A DNA stretch of 64,000 nucleotides from Dicyema japonicum (lineage: Eukaryota; Dicyemida; Rhombozoa; Dicyemidae): the NCBI GenBank assembly GCA_011109175.1, contig RDEW01000005.1, positions 2,025,747 to 2,089,746 of the forward strand, given 5' to 3'. The notes beneath the pieces are model-generated. The model was given only the letters and a program-made list of their open reading frames with translations. It was not told where the DNA came from and made no database searches. Positions 34,690-46,599 of the stretch are shown here, in pieces. Numbering within the stretch: position 1 is the stretch's first letter; each line of letters opens with the position of its first letter. The position numbers were made by a program, and so were the translations under genes.

Positions 34690-35302
34690 ATGGGATCATG
34701 TTGTTGCTTTCCACTTTTTCTTCACAGTAGTTGAGGGTTTGATTTGGTTTTAGAGAGAAGAACAAGAGTAAACAGTTCTTACAAAAAGATTGTGATTGTT
34801 GGGGATGGCTATTGTGGAAAAACTTCTTTGTTAGTGACGTATACTACAGGTTTCTTCCCAGTGAACTATGAACCCACAGTTTTTGACAACGATGTGGTCG
34901 AGATCTTTTTTGGAGGGATTCTTGTATGTAAATGGTTTATCTAAGGTTCGGGCTTCTCTTTGGGACACTGCGAGCCAGGAAACTTTTAAAAACTTGCGTC
35001 CCTGCTGTTATGCTGATACCAATTGCTTCATAGTCACTTATGCAGTCAACAGTCCAGCCAGTTATCGAAATGTGGAGGCCACGTGGATGCCTGAAATAAT
35101 GGCAAATTCTCCAAAGGCTAGTATTGTACTAGTGGCAACAAAGGTCGACCTAAGAACAGCTAATTTTGGTTTTGTCACAGTTGAGATGGGTCAAGCCTTA
35201 TCCAAGAGGATCAAAGCTACCGAATTTGTGGAGACTTATGCACGACTTAATATTGGAATAATGGAGGCCATCATGGCAGCAGCTAGAGCAACAATCAATT
35301 AA
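34690..35302 (+). CDS. Atypical Rho-family GTPase
   Basis: Small GTPase with Rho signatures. ATG 34690; exon 1 to 34726 encodes [12 protein letters not shown]; a 27-nt intron (34727-34753) follows. Exon 2 has the P-loop [11 protein letters not shown] (Tyr where Ala is usual) and switch I YEPTVFDN; a 22-nt intron follows ILCG-like sequence. The rest has switch [15 protein letters not shown] (Ser for the invariant Gly of DTAGQE), [10 protein letters not shown]4 VATKVDLR and a degenerate G5 (ETYA). It stops at AATTAA (35300-35302) with ARATIN, so there is no CAAX prenylation box. Instead, Gly2 and three cysteines could be myristoylated and palmitoylated (inference). Reduced GTPase activity is also inferred. 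The ancestral type may be RhoU/Cdc42-like, but I cannot place it. Confidence 0.85.
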
Positions 35303-36165
35303 TGTAACTTGTTAAATACGTCCAAATGAGTAAACAGTTTCATTTTTATTCAGTTTCTTGCAATGAGCCAATTATAACCATAATTTTATAGTCATTAAAC
35401 TGATTATCAGGTTCCTCTAATGAACACAACTCTTTTCGCTTATACTTTTTACCTGTTCATCAAGTCGAGTGATTTTAGAAGAGACCAGGAGAATAGATCT
35501 CCAATAAAGATTATTTATTTCTAAGGGAGTCATCGATGCTACCTGTTCTACCATCCTCTACAGTTTCACTGATAAGTCGGTTATTCAATTTCATATTTCG
35601 CTTATACTTTCAAATTCGACCATATTTCTAGTAATTTTCTAACATTGATCTCCCAAGTCTGATAACTTATTTTGGCGGTGTTACAATTAACATTATGTTC
35701 CAATACTTTAGGATTAAAAGTGCTATGGTAAATGACTGAAGTAATGTAGGGTATCAAAAGTTGCGTGATTAGATGTCGTACAGCTGACCTTGGCAGTTAA
35801 AATGTTTTAAATGAATTTGAGATCAGTAATATGTGACCTATTTATGTCATCAGGTCTGTCGAGAAAAAAGTAACGGTTGACATATATTTAAGTGCATCCA
35901 GTAACCATGGTTACAAATGCAGAGAAAAGTCCTTGTAATCTGCGAACTCTCCTCTCGATCTCTGTTACTTTACATCTAAAAGATCTCCTTCGTTGTTAAT
36001 AACTTTGTATATTGACTTTATCTTATAACACCTTTTACAATGCCGGGACTGACCGATCTATGGGAACGACCAAAATCTGCTGCGTCCTATTTAATAGCTG
36101 CTGGCCTCCTACATGTTTGTGAGGCTTGGGTTACTTAACTAACACTTTTTACAATTGCCTGGATT
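35303..36165. other. Intergenic, no gene recognised
   Basis: AT-rich sequence between the Rho gene and a LINE fragment. No supported frame. Confidence 0.4.
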
Positions 36166-36169
36166 CTCC

Positions 36170-36515
36170 TCGTGATGGCCTCTTAAATGGACTTAATCAC
36201 TAATGCATACAGACTTATCATCCTTTCTCATCTTTGCCCGGTGTTCCTCCCTCGTTGCCGCGCATGATCGTACAGGACGGCTGACTGAATTTACGGGTCC
36301 GCATTCCTGTATTCTGCAGTCTAGTTTCATAATGTCCTTCAGAGGCTTCGGTTCGCTGTCCTCCACAAATGCAACGCTCCGTTAATCTGAAAACCATCTT
36401 TTGCATTTCCTTGATATTCCTCATATTTTCCCAAGATATTGACGGTCCCCACGAGGCGCATGCACATGAGAAACATGACTCAATGTACTGGATCAGTGTA
36501 ATTTCCGTAGACATT
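36170..36515 (-). mobile_element. LINE-A C-terminal fragment
   Basis: The minus-strand frame begins IQYIESCFSCACASWGPSIS and continues NIKEMQKMVFRLTERCICGG and RGNEGGTPGKDEKG. It aligns block for block with the C-terminus of the 29.3-kb element (YIEPCFSYACASWGPHA ... GTREEHQKRM). Only the last 100 residues remain. Confidence 0.7.
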
Positions 36516-36519
36516 CAAC

Positions 36520-37410
36520 GAGTCGTCATTCAATGAAAACACACAATGGTTTTTAATGTCGACTTTAAACCAAAGAAAATTTACATGTTAGGTTTGAAGG
36601 ATCTCTCGTGTATGATGATATTTTTTGTGGTCTCGTAAATAGAGTTTTTAAAATCGAATTTTTTTTCCCAAGCCGAAACAAATAATATCTCAAAATGCCA
36701 GTAAGGCATAGATAGATAATTTTGCCGAATATGCCATTACTCGATTATTCCAAATATAGAAATTATTTCAATTCTCTTTGACCAACTCCACTGGTGAAGA
36801 TTTCCATTATGAGAACTCTTCCACATACGAATGAAGTGACGCCTGGTACAGTAGTACGTGTGGTGAAAATGGAAGAGGGAGGACCTACTTGAATATTGGA
36901 GGATGGATTTTGTTGGCACAATCAGATGTAATGAGAGGCTCTATTAATTTGGGTAAAAAACCCATAACTAAAGTTCTTGAAAATATTCTCCTAACAATTC
37001 AATTGTGAGAACCAACATATTGAAAATTTTGTCGGGCGCAACACCTTCTTACTACAGAAAATTTACAGACAATACATACAGAAAATTTACAGACATGCCA
37101 GTAATCGAATACGCATGTCCTTCCTAGAGCTCGATGATTTCTGAATCGTCGTCTCAAAAATTAGAAGCCGCACAACTTGCTGGCTTAAAAATAATAAATA
37201 AAAAAACTGTGGATAACGTATTGAATGTTAAAGAACACCTAAGGTGGGGAGTGAAGTCAATTCTACAGTGGGCAATGAAAACCGGCTGTCCGCTTTCACT
37301 CTCAATATCTGACTATGTATAAAATGCGGGGAATCTATGGAGAATGAGACCGTCTCCGTTTCTACCAATTCTGTTGGATCTTCGAGGACCCCGAACGAGA
37401 GCCAGAACCC
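36520..37410. other. No gene recognised
   Basis: Short frames on both strands without family resemblance. The phrase atgccagtaatcgaatacgc (37094) loosely repeats one at 36730 (atgccattactcgatta). Nothing more is supported. Confidence 0.35.
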
Positions 37411-37414
37411 GGAA

Positions 37415-37495
37415 AACCGGGATCACTTAGTTAGTAGTTAACTTTTAACTTTTTCTAATCCGGTGATCTTGGGGTAAAAAAAATAAAAAAATAAT
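37415..37495 (+). mobile_element. LINE-A 3' end
   Basis: gggatcacttagttag, a T-rich middle, then ccggtgatcttggggtaa and an (AAAATAAA) tail: the clearest plus-strand example of this lineage's 3' end. Confidence 0.55.
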
Positions 37496-37919
37496 ATTTT
37501 CATAGATCAACGAGAACGCCGATTTACCTGTCTCTTCGATTCTTATCAATAATGAGAGAGATCAGATACTCGGTCTCCAACATTCTATTTAAAAGACAAT
37601 ATTCTAATATTCATTTGTTGAAACATTGGAGAGCTTTCTCAAGATGTGGAATAAGCGGTTTCCCCAATATGAGTTCTATCGTCTCTAGACTCGATATAAA
37701 ACGAGAAATGCTTCCATCACAAATTTTATAAACTTCGATTATAAAAACTTAAGTCATAGAATCGGGGTTCCGTGGTCTGTGTAAGAAAGTCTTTTCCAAG
37801 CATCACGTTAATTCATGTGTAAACATGTCCAGTGAAAGAGAGGGATCCTTGTTGATTCCGACTAGGCTGTGGGCGTCTCCTGAGACATGACGTCTCTTTG
37901 GATCAAATGTACTCATGAA

Positions 37920-38613
37920 CAATGTTTACAATCGTAATTGAACAGAATCGAACAATCGACTTCCCCATTTCACCTTTTCTTCATTCTAGACAGACCATCA
38001 GAAAATGAGCAACATCTTTTCTTGTCCAGTCCACATTCGAGTTCTGCCCCACATCAAGTAGATCTGACGGATCTCTGAGAACGTATGCTCTTAGTTGTGA
38101 CTTTCATATTAGCCGTCTATTATTTCGGTACCACAAGGATGGAAGTATTTATCTCATCTAAGCAAAACACTTGGGTTTCGGCCACCTTTTCTCTAAATTC
38201 GCATGTACCCTCAAAAATGTTCTCGTCCGATTCCTACACTGTATTTTTTTAGTTTAATTAGCACAGGTCAGCTCCTCAATTTACCTCGAAAATAAGAAAA
38301 TAAAAATCACGGATTTTGACATTTCTAGATTTTTGAGAACGCCAATATCGTCACTGGAATAAGGAGCCATTTTTATTCTATTTATTTACTCTCGATCCCT
38401 TCAAGGAAAAAAACTGTTGGCTAATATGAAAGTCACAACTAAGAGCATACGTTCTCAGAGATCCGTCAAATCTACTTGATGTGGGGCAGAACTCGAATAT
38501 GGACTGGACAAGAGAAGATGTTGCTCATTTTCTGGTGATCCGTCTACAAGGAAGAAAAGGTGAAATGGGGAAGTCGATTGTTCGATCCTGTTCAATTACG
38601 ATTGTAAACATTG
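37920..38613. repeat. 195-bp inverted repeat with about 300-bp spacer
   Basis: 37920-38114 is the reverse complement of 38419-38613 at about 95 % identity (left starts caatgtttacaatcg, right ends cgattgtaaacattg). The right arm belongs to a longer unit that continues to about 38789 and is repeated after the N. This could be a foldback element or two head-to-head insertions of one repeat. Confidence 0.8.
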
Positions 38614-39096
38614 GTGTAAAAAATTCCTATGAATTTATTTCAAGCGATTGGACTTGACGACCTCGGAGGCCCAGTTCTACTACGATCTGGAGGCGGATAT
38701 TGGGGCTCTTGAAATAATCCTGGTTGTATGGAGGCAGAAAGTATGCTTGTTATTTCCTTAAGTCCCTGCATTCCCAGGTGCTTTAAATGNGGGCAGAACT
38801 CGAATATGGACTGGACGAGAGAAGATGTTGCTCATTTTCTGGTGGTCCGTCTACAAGCAAGAAAAGGTGAAATGGGGAAGTCGATTGTTCGATTCTGTTC
38901 AATTACGATTGTAAACATTGGTGCAAAAAATTCCTATGAATTTATTCCAAGCGATTGGACTTGACGACCTCGGAGGCCCAGTTCTACTACGATATGGAGG
39001 CGGATATTGGGGCTCTTGAAATAATCCTGGTTGTATGGAAGCAGAAAGTATGCTTGTTATTTCCTTAAGTCCCTGCATTCCCAGGTGCTTTAAATG
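38484..39096. repeat. 306-bp duplication flanking single N at 38790
   Basis: 38484-38789 and 38791-39096 match with roughly 2 % differences, consistent with two alleles or repeat copies joined at the N. Confidence 0.9.
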
Positions 39097-39631
39097 AAGA
39101 TTCCATCAAGCCCTTCGGCAGGAGAGCTTTTAGTGTTTTTGTTAAGTTTTTCGATATCAGTTGTGCTGATTACAATCGGGTTTCTTTGATCCATCTATTT
39201 CTTAGAGAGAACCTTTATAAATTATTCTTAAAAGAATAAAAATCTTTTTGACCCAAATAATTACGAATTTATTATTGCGAATCTATTATTTGAAAATTCT
39301 CCAATAATAATAATAATCCAAAATTTAAAAACAATAAAACTAATTTTAGATAAGTTCTATTTTTGTGATCTTAATTTGGCAAACAAAAAACTTTTTAAAT
39401 TTTAAAATCATTTTAGATATTTTAATTATTTTAATTTTTAAAGATATATCAAAAAAATTAAAAAATGTTTTAATTATTTTATTTCTAGTTATATTTATGT
39501 CGCAGTTTGCTTCATATAAGTTTATCTTCAAATTTGTCGTTGTCATTTTAGATATTTTAATTATTTTAATTTTTAAAGATATATCAAAAAAATTAAAAAA
39601 TGTTTTAATTATTTTATTTCTAGTTATATTT

Positions 39632-40413
<782 letters not shown>

Positions 40414-42125
40414 TAGATTATTTATTATTAAATTACATTCTTTTATTTATTTAGAATTATTTGTGGGGGTTAACCATATTACGAATTAGATGACTTGAGA
40501 TAAACAGACCAGGTACTGATTAGGCTCTCATTGCTTCGATTTCCTTTCTTTTTCTTCTATTAATCGTAGGATCGGCCTGATTTAGAGGCACCCAATTCAT
40601 GGCTGGCATCCAAAAGGTTTCCATAATGGCGGATAATTGGAAAGGACGTGATACTAGAGCATAATACATTTCGATCGATTAAAAAGAAACTGAACTTTAA
40701 TTTGGGAGAAACTTAAGAACTGCCTAAAAATTGAAAGAACTCTATAAATGATAAGTATAAAGCTAAGAAACTGAGAGAACCTTATTCAAGGCACCCAATC
40801 CAGCTGACTGAATTTTTGTAGCGTAAACAAATAAGAAGCTAAAAAGTCTAAATTGAAAGAAGACAAGAATGGACTAAGAAATTGAAAGAAATCTACAACT
40901 GTAGTCAAAATGAGGGAGGTAAAATAAGTGACAAAAATTTTGGAAAATCAAATAATTAAAAAATTAAGGATTAAAGGATTATTCAGAAAAGATATTGAGA
41001 ATTATAGTTAAAATTGAGATATTGCTATTTCCCATATAAAGCTGTACGCTTAGTCAAATTTCTTGACTTGCCTGAGATACACCGAGAAAGAAGTCACAGT
41101 TGGATGCATCCGATTCCCACAGCACCTTCCAATATCACACATCCAGTTGTGGGAACTTTTCAAGTAAGGGAGAGCGAATAATCTTTTCCGTGTCATCTTG
41201 ACTCTGGGCGTCATTTGAGGCAAGTGGATCACAAGACGCCAATCTAGTAGAAAGAAGGAAGAATTTATCATTTAGACCATGCGAGAACGAGAAGTACATT
41301 CGTAATGAAACGATGAGGAACTACAGTACAATTCAACCTTCTGATTAAGGCCCGTGATTTGCATTATTAGAAAAACTGCGGAAAAAATTCGAGAATATCT
41401 CATCATCTTTGATTAGATTACTGTACACCCATAAATTATTGATAAACTCCAACAGATTTTCTGCATTGTCGATTTGAATCGAAAGAAAACTTCGATAATC
41501 CAAAGTTCAATTTGAACGTCATTATTGGAATTTAAATTTACTGTCAAATTTTATGGATATTTTCATTGATCAGAAAACAAAGGGAGATAGAAGATATAGT
41601 AAAACTTCTCGATTCCACCTTGAATGCCTCAAAATGCAAAAATCCCTAAGAAAATGTCAAATCTTATAAATGCCACGAAATAAAATGTCATCGTTCAACA
41701 TAATTACTTATTCCGGTCCATTCAGACTTCTCAAATCCACCTTGAATGCCTCAAAATGCAAAAATCCCTAAGAAAATGTCAAATCTTATAAATGCCACGA
41801 AATAAAATGTCATCGTTCAACATAATTACTTATTCCGGTCCATTCAAGTGAAGGAAATCGGTGACTGACAGGAAAATGACAACCAAAAGCGGACTTTTCC
41901 GGAGATCAACCAGATGTATTTTGTATAGAGGGGCCACATCTGATCAACTAAATCTGGGAAATTAGTTTATTACTCGCCACGTAGTCACTACCAAGAAACT
42001 ATTTGGTAGTTAGCAAGGGAGAGAGGTTGGGGTTGTTGGCTACAAATAAATTCGCTAAGATCCACGTCATTAGTCTTAAGCCAAAAATGGATTAACTTTC
42101 AATTTATTTACTTAAAAAACAAGTA
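40414..42125. other. Intergenic, no gene recognised
   Basis: AT-rich spacer. It contains a 121-bp two-copy tandem repeat (41604-41845). The phrase ggcacccaatc appears twice (40589, 40791), and no coding region is supported. Confidence 0.4.
41604..41845. repeat. 121-bp tandem duplication
   Basis: 41604-41724 and 41725-41845 (acttctc...ttgaatgcctcaaaatgc...ccattca) are near identical. Confidence 0.85.
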
Positions 42126-42129
42126 AAGT

Positions 42130-42485
42130 CTTTTAGTTAAAGGCCAGGATTGCTGAGGCGTTTCCTCTAATCACCACCATTTCGATTCTCTGCTTCAATC
42201 AGAATCCTTTACGAATATCGCATCACTTCGAAGCAAGCATTCGTCCGATACCGGAGAGAAACGTGTCAGTTTTCTCTCATGACCCCTGAAGTCTCCGTTG
42301 CAATAGGAACGAAATGGTAGATATCCTTGAGTCATTCATGCTTTCGGATTTTCCCGACCACCTCCTTATCTGCCGCGTCTCCAAATGAGAGTGACGCCGT
42401 CAGCGATCTGACCCCAGGAAAGGTGTCCACACATGTAGCGTCCCAAACAAGTGATTTACCATGGAAGTATGAAAATAATGGATTA
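42130..42485 (-). mobile_element. LINE-C C-terminal fragment
   Basis: On the minus strand, YFHGKSLVWDATCVDTFPGV, a damaged FVPIATETSGVM block and RLKQRIEMVVIRGNASAIL in shifted frames. It holds the WD-T motif missing from the 4.8-kb copy. It sits about 80 bp past the GH31 stop codon, same strand. Confidence 0.6.
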
Positions 42486-42564
42486 ACTATAAGAAAACTA
42501 AAAAATTTGGAATTCACAAAACAAATAAACCACCAAAAATCATTAAATGTTAAATCACCAAGAT

Positions 42565-45500
42565 TTAAGTCCACCATATTAAAATGGGGTCCAGCATGGA
42601 TAATGAAACATCCACACTCAATAACTTCAAATTACGCAGTGAATTACCCGAAGCTTGGAAGTATACGAATATGGCGTCTTCGAGTTATTAACAATAATCT
42701 GAGATTTTGGGTGGGAGACACCATTTACCTCAATTCGTGATAGAGTCATCGGAGAATCATAAAAAACCTCAGCCTTACTGCGTATTACATACAAAAATTA
42801 AAAATATCACTTACATGACCATTTTGGCAAAAAAGAGTGAAATTTAACAAAATATATTTCTTCTTATTATACGAATCTGCAATTTACACTTGAAACTACC
42901 AAAGGTATCACCATCATCCCAATAAAGTTGACCAAAAGCGAGGACCCCATCACAGTTCGTGATATTAGTGTAGAATAACAAGACAAATGGATTTTTCCGG
43001 CTACAATAAGTCCATTTCAAGCCTCTCAGCTGTCCGAAGAGCCGGCTTCTGTGTGGGAATGACTTTCCCGCCTAAAATGTGGATATTGATTTTATCGATG
43101 GGTGTGTAAAATTTCTGATAACCTCCATTTGAATATAACGGTGGGTTTACACGCCAATAATCATACCAGATTCCTCGTGGGAAATATCCAGTCACGTGGT
43201 CGTCCTCCTGAAGGATTTTAACATAAATTGAACGAAGCCAGGAGTAATTAGAATCACAGATCCCCAAGTGAACTGATCGTCAATTAAATGAGCATTCTCG
43301 TCTTGATTCCATCTATAATAGTGATAACCGACTCACCGCATAAAAAGAGGCTGAATAACAGGCTCTCCGTAAACGTTGGAACGGAAAAAAAGCGTGTAAA
43401 GAAACGGAAGCAATTTGTACCTCTCCAGAATGATCCTCTTCACGTCAAAAATCATCTTTTCTCCAAAAGAAAAGGGGGTCGTGTCCTGAAGAGATAACAA
43501 ATCAAATGACCTGATGATCTGCATGATTCCGCATAAAAGGATAAAAGGCACCAACGATGTACCAACGAGTACAGAGGACCTCATTCGACCTTCCACCAAA
43601 TCCACAAATATCAGTCCCAGTTAGCGAAATACCGAACAAATTAGTTCGAATCAAGGCTTAAATCATTAAGTGATAATACAAGAGATTGAATTTCTCAAAT
43701 CAAAGAAGGTTGATACTGTGTCCCCACTCCACGTGCCAGAAAATGATCCCTGGCTTGGGAAACTAGAGCGGGATATAATAAAGGGTCTTTTGTTCGGTCT
43801 AACAGCAAGCAAAGCGCTGAAGTTGAATCCAAATTGCCAACTTGAAAGTGTCCCTCGCTTCTAAGGCAGAGTAGACGTTGTGGATGTCATAATGGATTCC
43901 GTGATGGTGGATTGAGTCCATGCACAATGTATTAGTGAATAAAAACTGATGGTATAACTCTATATGTAGATAACACTTAATACTTGTTGGAATGTACGGG
44001 GGATGGTTATACTTTCCGGCTCCACAGGAATTTGAGAAGGAAGAAGGGTCGTTCATGTCCTAAAATAAATGAAGACTAGACAATCCAGATTCCGTCGAAT
44101 TCTATAAGACCGTGGAACAGTCGCATCTGCTCAGTCCAGTACTGCAAGGAATTTTTGCTGCCAAAGTCAATATAATAACAGTCTCCAGGCCATACCTGTA
44201 AAAAACATCCCAAAATGAACCTCAGCTTTAAAATACGACTTGTTTGTGAAGTCCCTGACGAAGGTCTGCCGTTTCAGACCGTCGGAGTAAGGTAAATAGT
44301 TTGGATTTGCTATTGAAATATGGGGTTCAGAGATAGTGACGTAAATAAGTCCTTCTTTGTGAAGGTGACCCAAAAAGTCTCTCAGTTTCTCAAAACCATT
44401 CCACGAAAACGTGAATTGTCTACGACCATCCATAGAATCGATGTCAATCCACTGCCCGTCCTAGAACTTAAAGAATCTTTAAACCTGCGGAATTCCATAT
44501 TTTTTCATTTTTCCAACAACTTCTTTGACCTCTTCTATGTTTTCATATCCAAACTTGCAAATATGGAACCCGAGACCCCAGTAAGGGGGCATAACACTTT
44601 TCCCAATCAAATCCGCATATTGCGTGCTCACATCGAGCGGCGTTGGCCCCATAAACAAATAAATGTCGAAAATCCCTCCAATACTTCTCCAAGTGATGAC
44701 CTGGGAAAGTTGACTGACGAATTCTAAGAGATTTTATAGTAAAACGTCACCCTGGGGGTTGCTATTGAATAACAGGATTCCGTAATCCGAATTTTGGTCA
44801 GAAACCATGAAGAACGGGTGCGTCCCATATCCGTTTGTGTCGGTCTGCTATCGTTAATTTAGTCAACCTTCGGGGGATGATCGACATTGAACAGTGGATA
44901 TGAATTCCATTCAAAGGGGACATTGGATGGTCCCCACCTTTCCCCAATACCGTAGACATATGATCCGTTTATGGTGGTGGAGATCGATAAAAACTGGTCT
45001 GCGAATATAAGAGGACCCACACGTGTGTCAAATCTAAAAAAATTATGTGTATTATTACACTGTGGACTCTGGGAACTTCCTTTTGATGACTAATGCAAAA
45101 GGAGACAGTTGGAGATTCACCTTATAATTCAGGCTTTTAGGCAAATTCAACTGAATTTCGTTTTTTAGAGTTAAAGGAACTTCATATCTGTCGTTTTGTG
45201 AGTCTGAGATCTTAATTTACTAAAAAACGGGACTTTTATTCGTAGCTGATTATGATTATAATAAAAAAGTTGCACGATCGGTTTTTGTATCAAATTAGAG
45301 AAAAGACTGTTTTCTACTTGAAGAAAGACATCAAATCCAAAATCTGTTTCACGGACACCATCGACTTTGTAAATGCTGTAATTTTTGGGAAAATAGCATG
45401 TTGGTGCCGATTTGTTGGCAGTATTTGGATCCCAGCAACAACGTCTTTGTAAGCAGCGTTTATATGAGACATCTGGTTCGGGGTAGCAGTCAATTCTGGA

Positions 45501-45641
45501 GTTTTCTTCTATTGAAGTACATCCTGGTTTGATGAATTCACATTTTCGTTCGGAGGAATAAAAAAGCCAGGTCGTTGAATATATAAAAACAACGAAGATA
45601 AACAATAATAATAGAAAATGTCTCCTAACAAAAATTTTCAT
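42565..45641 (-). CDS. GH31 alpha-glucosidase with trefoil domain (GAA/sucrase-isomaltase type)
   Basis: Hydrolyses alpha-1,4 (and 1,6) glucosyl ends of glycogen or oligosaccharides in lysosomes or at the cell surface. ATG 45641: RRHFLLLLFIFVVFIYST forms a signal anchor; a P-type trefoil follows (IDCYPEPD, YKRCLQRRCCWDP, PTCYFP). The catalytic barrel shows QWIDIDSMDGRRQFTF, VWPGDCYYIDF, the nucleophile motif WIDMND (joined across a 22-nt intron), HYDIHNVYSALEA and the acid/base region RSSFPSQGSFSGTWSGD (Thr replaces the usual His of GHW). ICGFGGRSNEVLCTRW, GAFYPFMRNH, VTGYFPRGIWYDYW and GQLYWDDGDTF follow. The last exon, after a 23-nt intron, reads LLSVDVSLSMLDPILIWW, then TAA 42565-42567. 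More than ten tiny introns. Lysosomal versus surface location cannot be decided. Confidence 0.9.
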
Positions 45642-45727
45642 ATAATTATATTCGAAAAAGTATTTTTACAATTTAATATAAAATTTATTTTTTTTTAAAA
45701 TTTGCAATTAAAAATTATTATTAAATA

Positions 45728-46035
45728 ATGAAGGTGATTCCTGAAAGACTGTCTGAATGGTTTTTTACGGCCAACGTGGACAAAATGAAGGTGACAGAAC
45801 AAGGACTTACGAAATCTGGAGCTAGACTAAGAAGCTGTCACTATCTTAGGAGACAAAAAAGACATTGCGAGGAGAAGACGATTGCAAAACTCGAAGAAAA
45901 CCTGTCTTGTATAAAAAGGGCTGGATACAAAAACGAGACTACACTTGTACAAGGCCTTGGTCAAGCCTGCGTTGCCTTACAACGCTAGCACCTGGTCCTA
46001 CTCAGAGACCGAGTCAACAAGTTTGATTTTTTCCA
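45728..46035 (+). mobile_element. LINE-B C-terminal fragment, decayed
   Basis: Shifted frames give LSEWFFTANVDKMKVTE, LGDKKDIARRRRLQ and RLHLYKALVKPALPYNASTW, matching the post-RT region at 52.3-52.9 kb (LGSLLGDAEDIINRKML, RLRLYNAFVKPVLMYNAATW). It lies upstream of, and in the same orientation as, the longer LINE-B element. Confidence 0.6.
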
Positions 46036-46128
46036 ACAAGTTGATTCAACGAGTTTGAGTTGGGCGATTTTTTGACTTTATAAATACAAAATTTTGACCT
46101 TCTTTGAGTTTATGACAAATTTATCTAG

Positions 46129-46293
46129 AAAATTTTTTTATAAATATGAAAAAAGCTTATCAAAAACTTAAAATATAGAATAATGTAATTAAAAACGTTT
46201 TCAGGTTTAAATTTAAAATTTTTTTATAAATATGAAAAAAGCTTATCAAAAACTTAAAATATAGAATAATGTAATTAAAAACGTTTTCAGGTT
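46129..46293. repeat. Two-copy direct repeat, period 86 bp
   Basis: About 79 bp (aaaattttttataaatatgaaa...cgttttcaggtt) is repeated at about 46129-46207 and 46215-46293 within very AT-rich DNA. Confidence 0.75.
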
Positions 46294-46599
46294 AAAAATT
46301 TTGGTCTTTAGATAAAAATTGTAGCAATAATAAAAATCTTTCCTGAATGATGTGAAAGGAAATATGTTGTTTTTCCTTAAACTTTTTTTTCACTTCTATA
46401 ATAAATGCAAGTAAAAAAATATATTTATGAGTTTTAAACAATTTTAAAAAACATGTGAATTTCTGACTATTTACAAAAATCGCCCTAATCATCACTTTTT
46501 CAAGTCAAATCAATAAACGCGTCTCAATCTATATTACTGAAGTATTATTGACTCTCTCCTGGCAACATTTTTATTTAAAAAATTAATTGATTCCGTTGG

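Noticed and set aside
37920-39096. CRISPR-like array
   Set aside because: Two or three long copies, one inverted, without regular short spacers, and the genome is eukaryotic.
42327-42740. A 137-codon plus-strand gene
   Set aside because: It is the antisense of the GH31 C-terminus and a LINE-C fragment. The minus-strand reading gives recognisable protein blocks.
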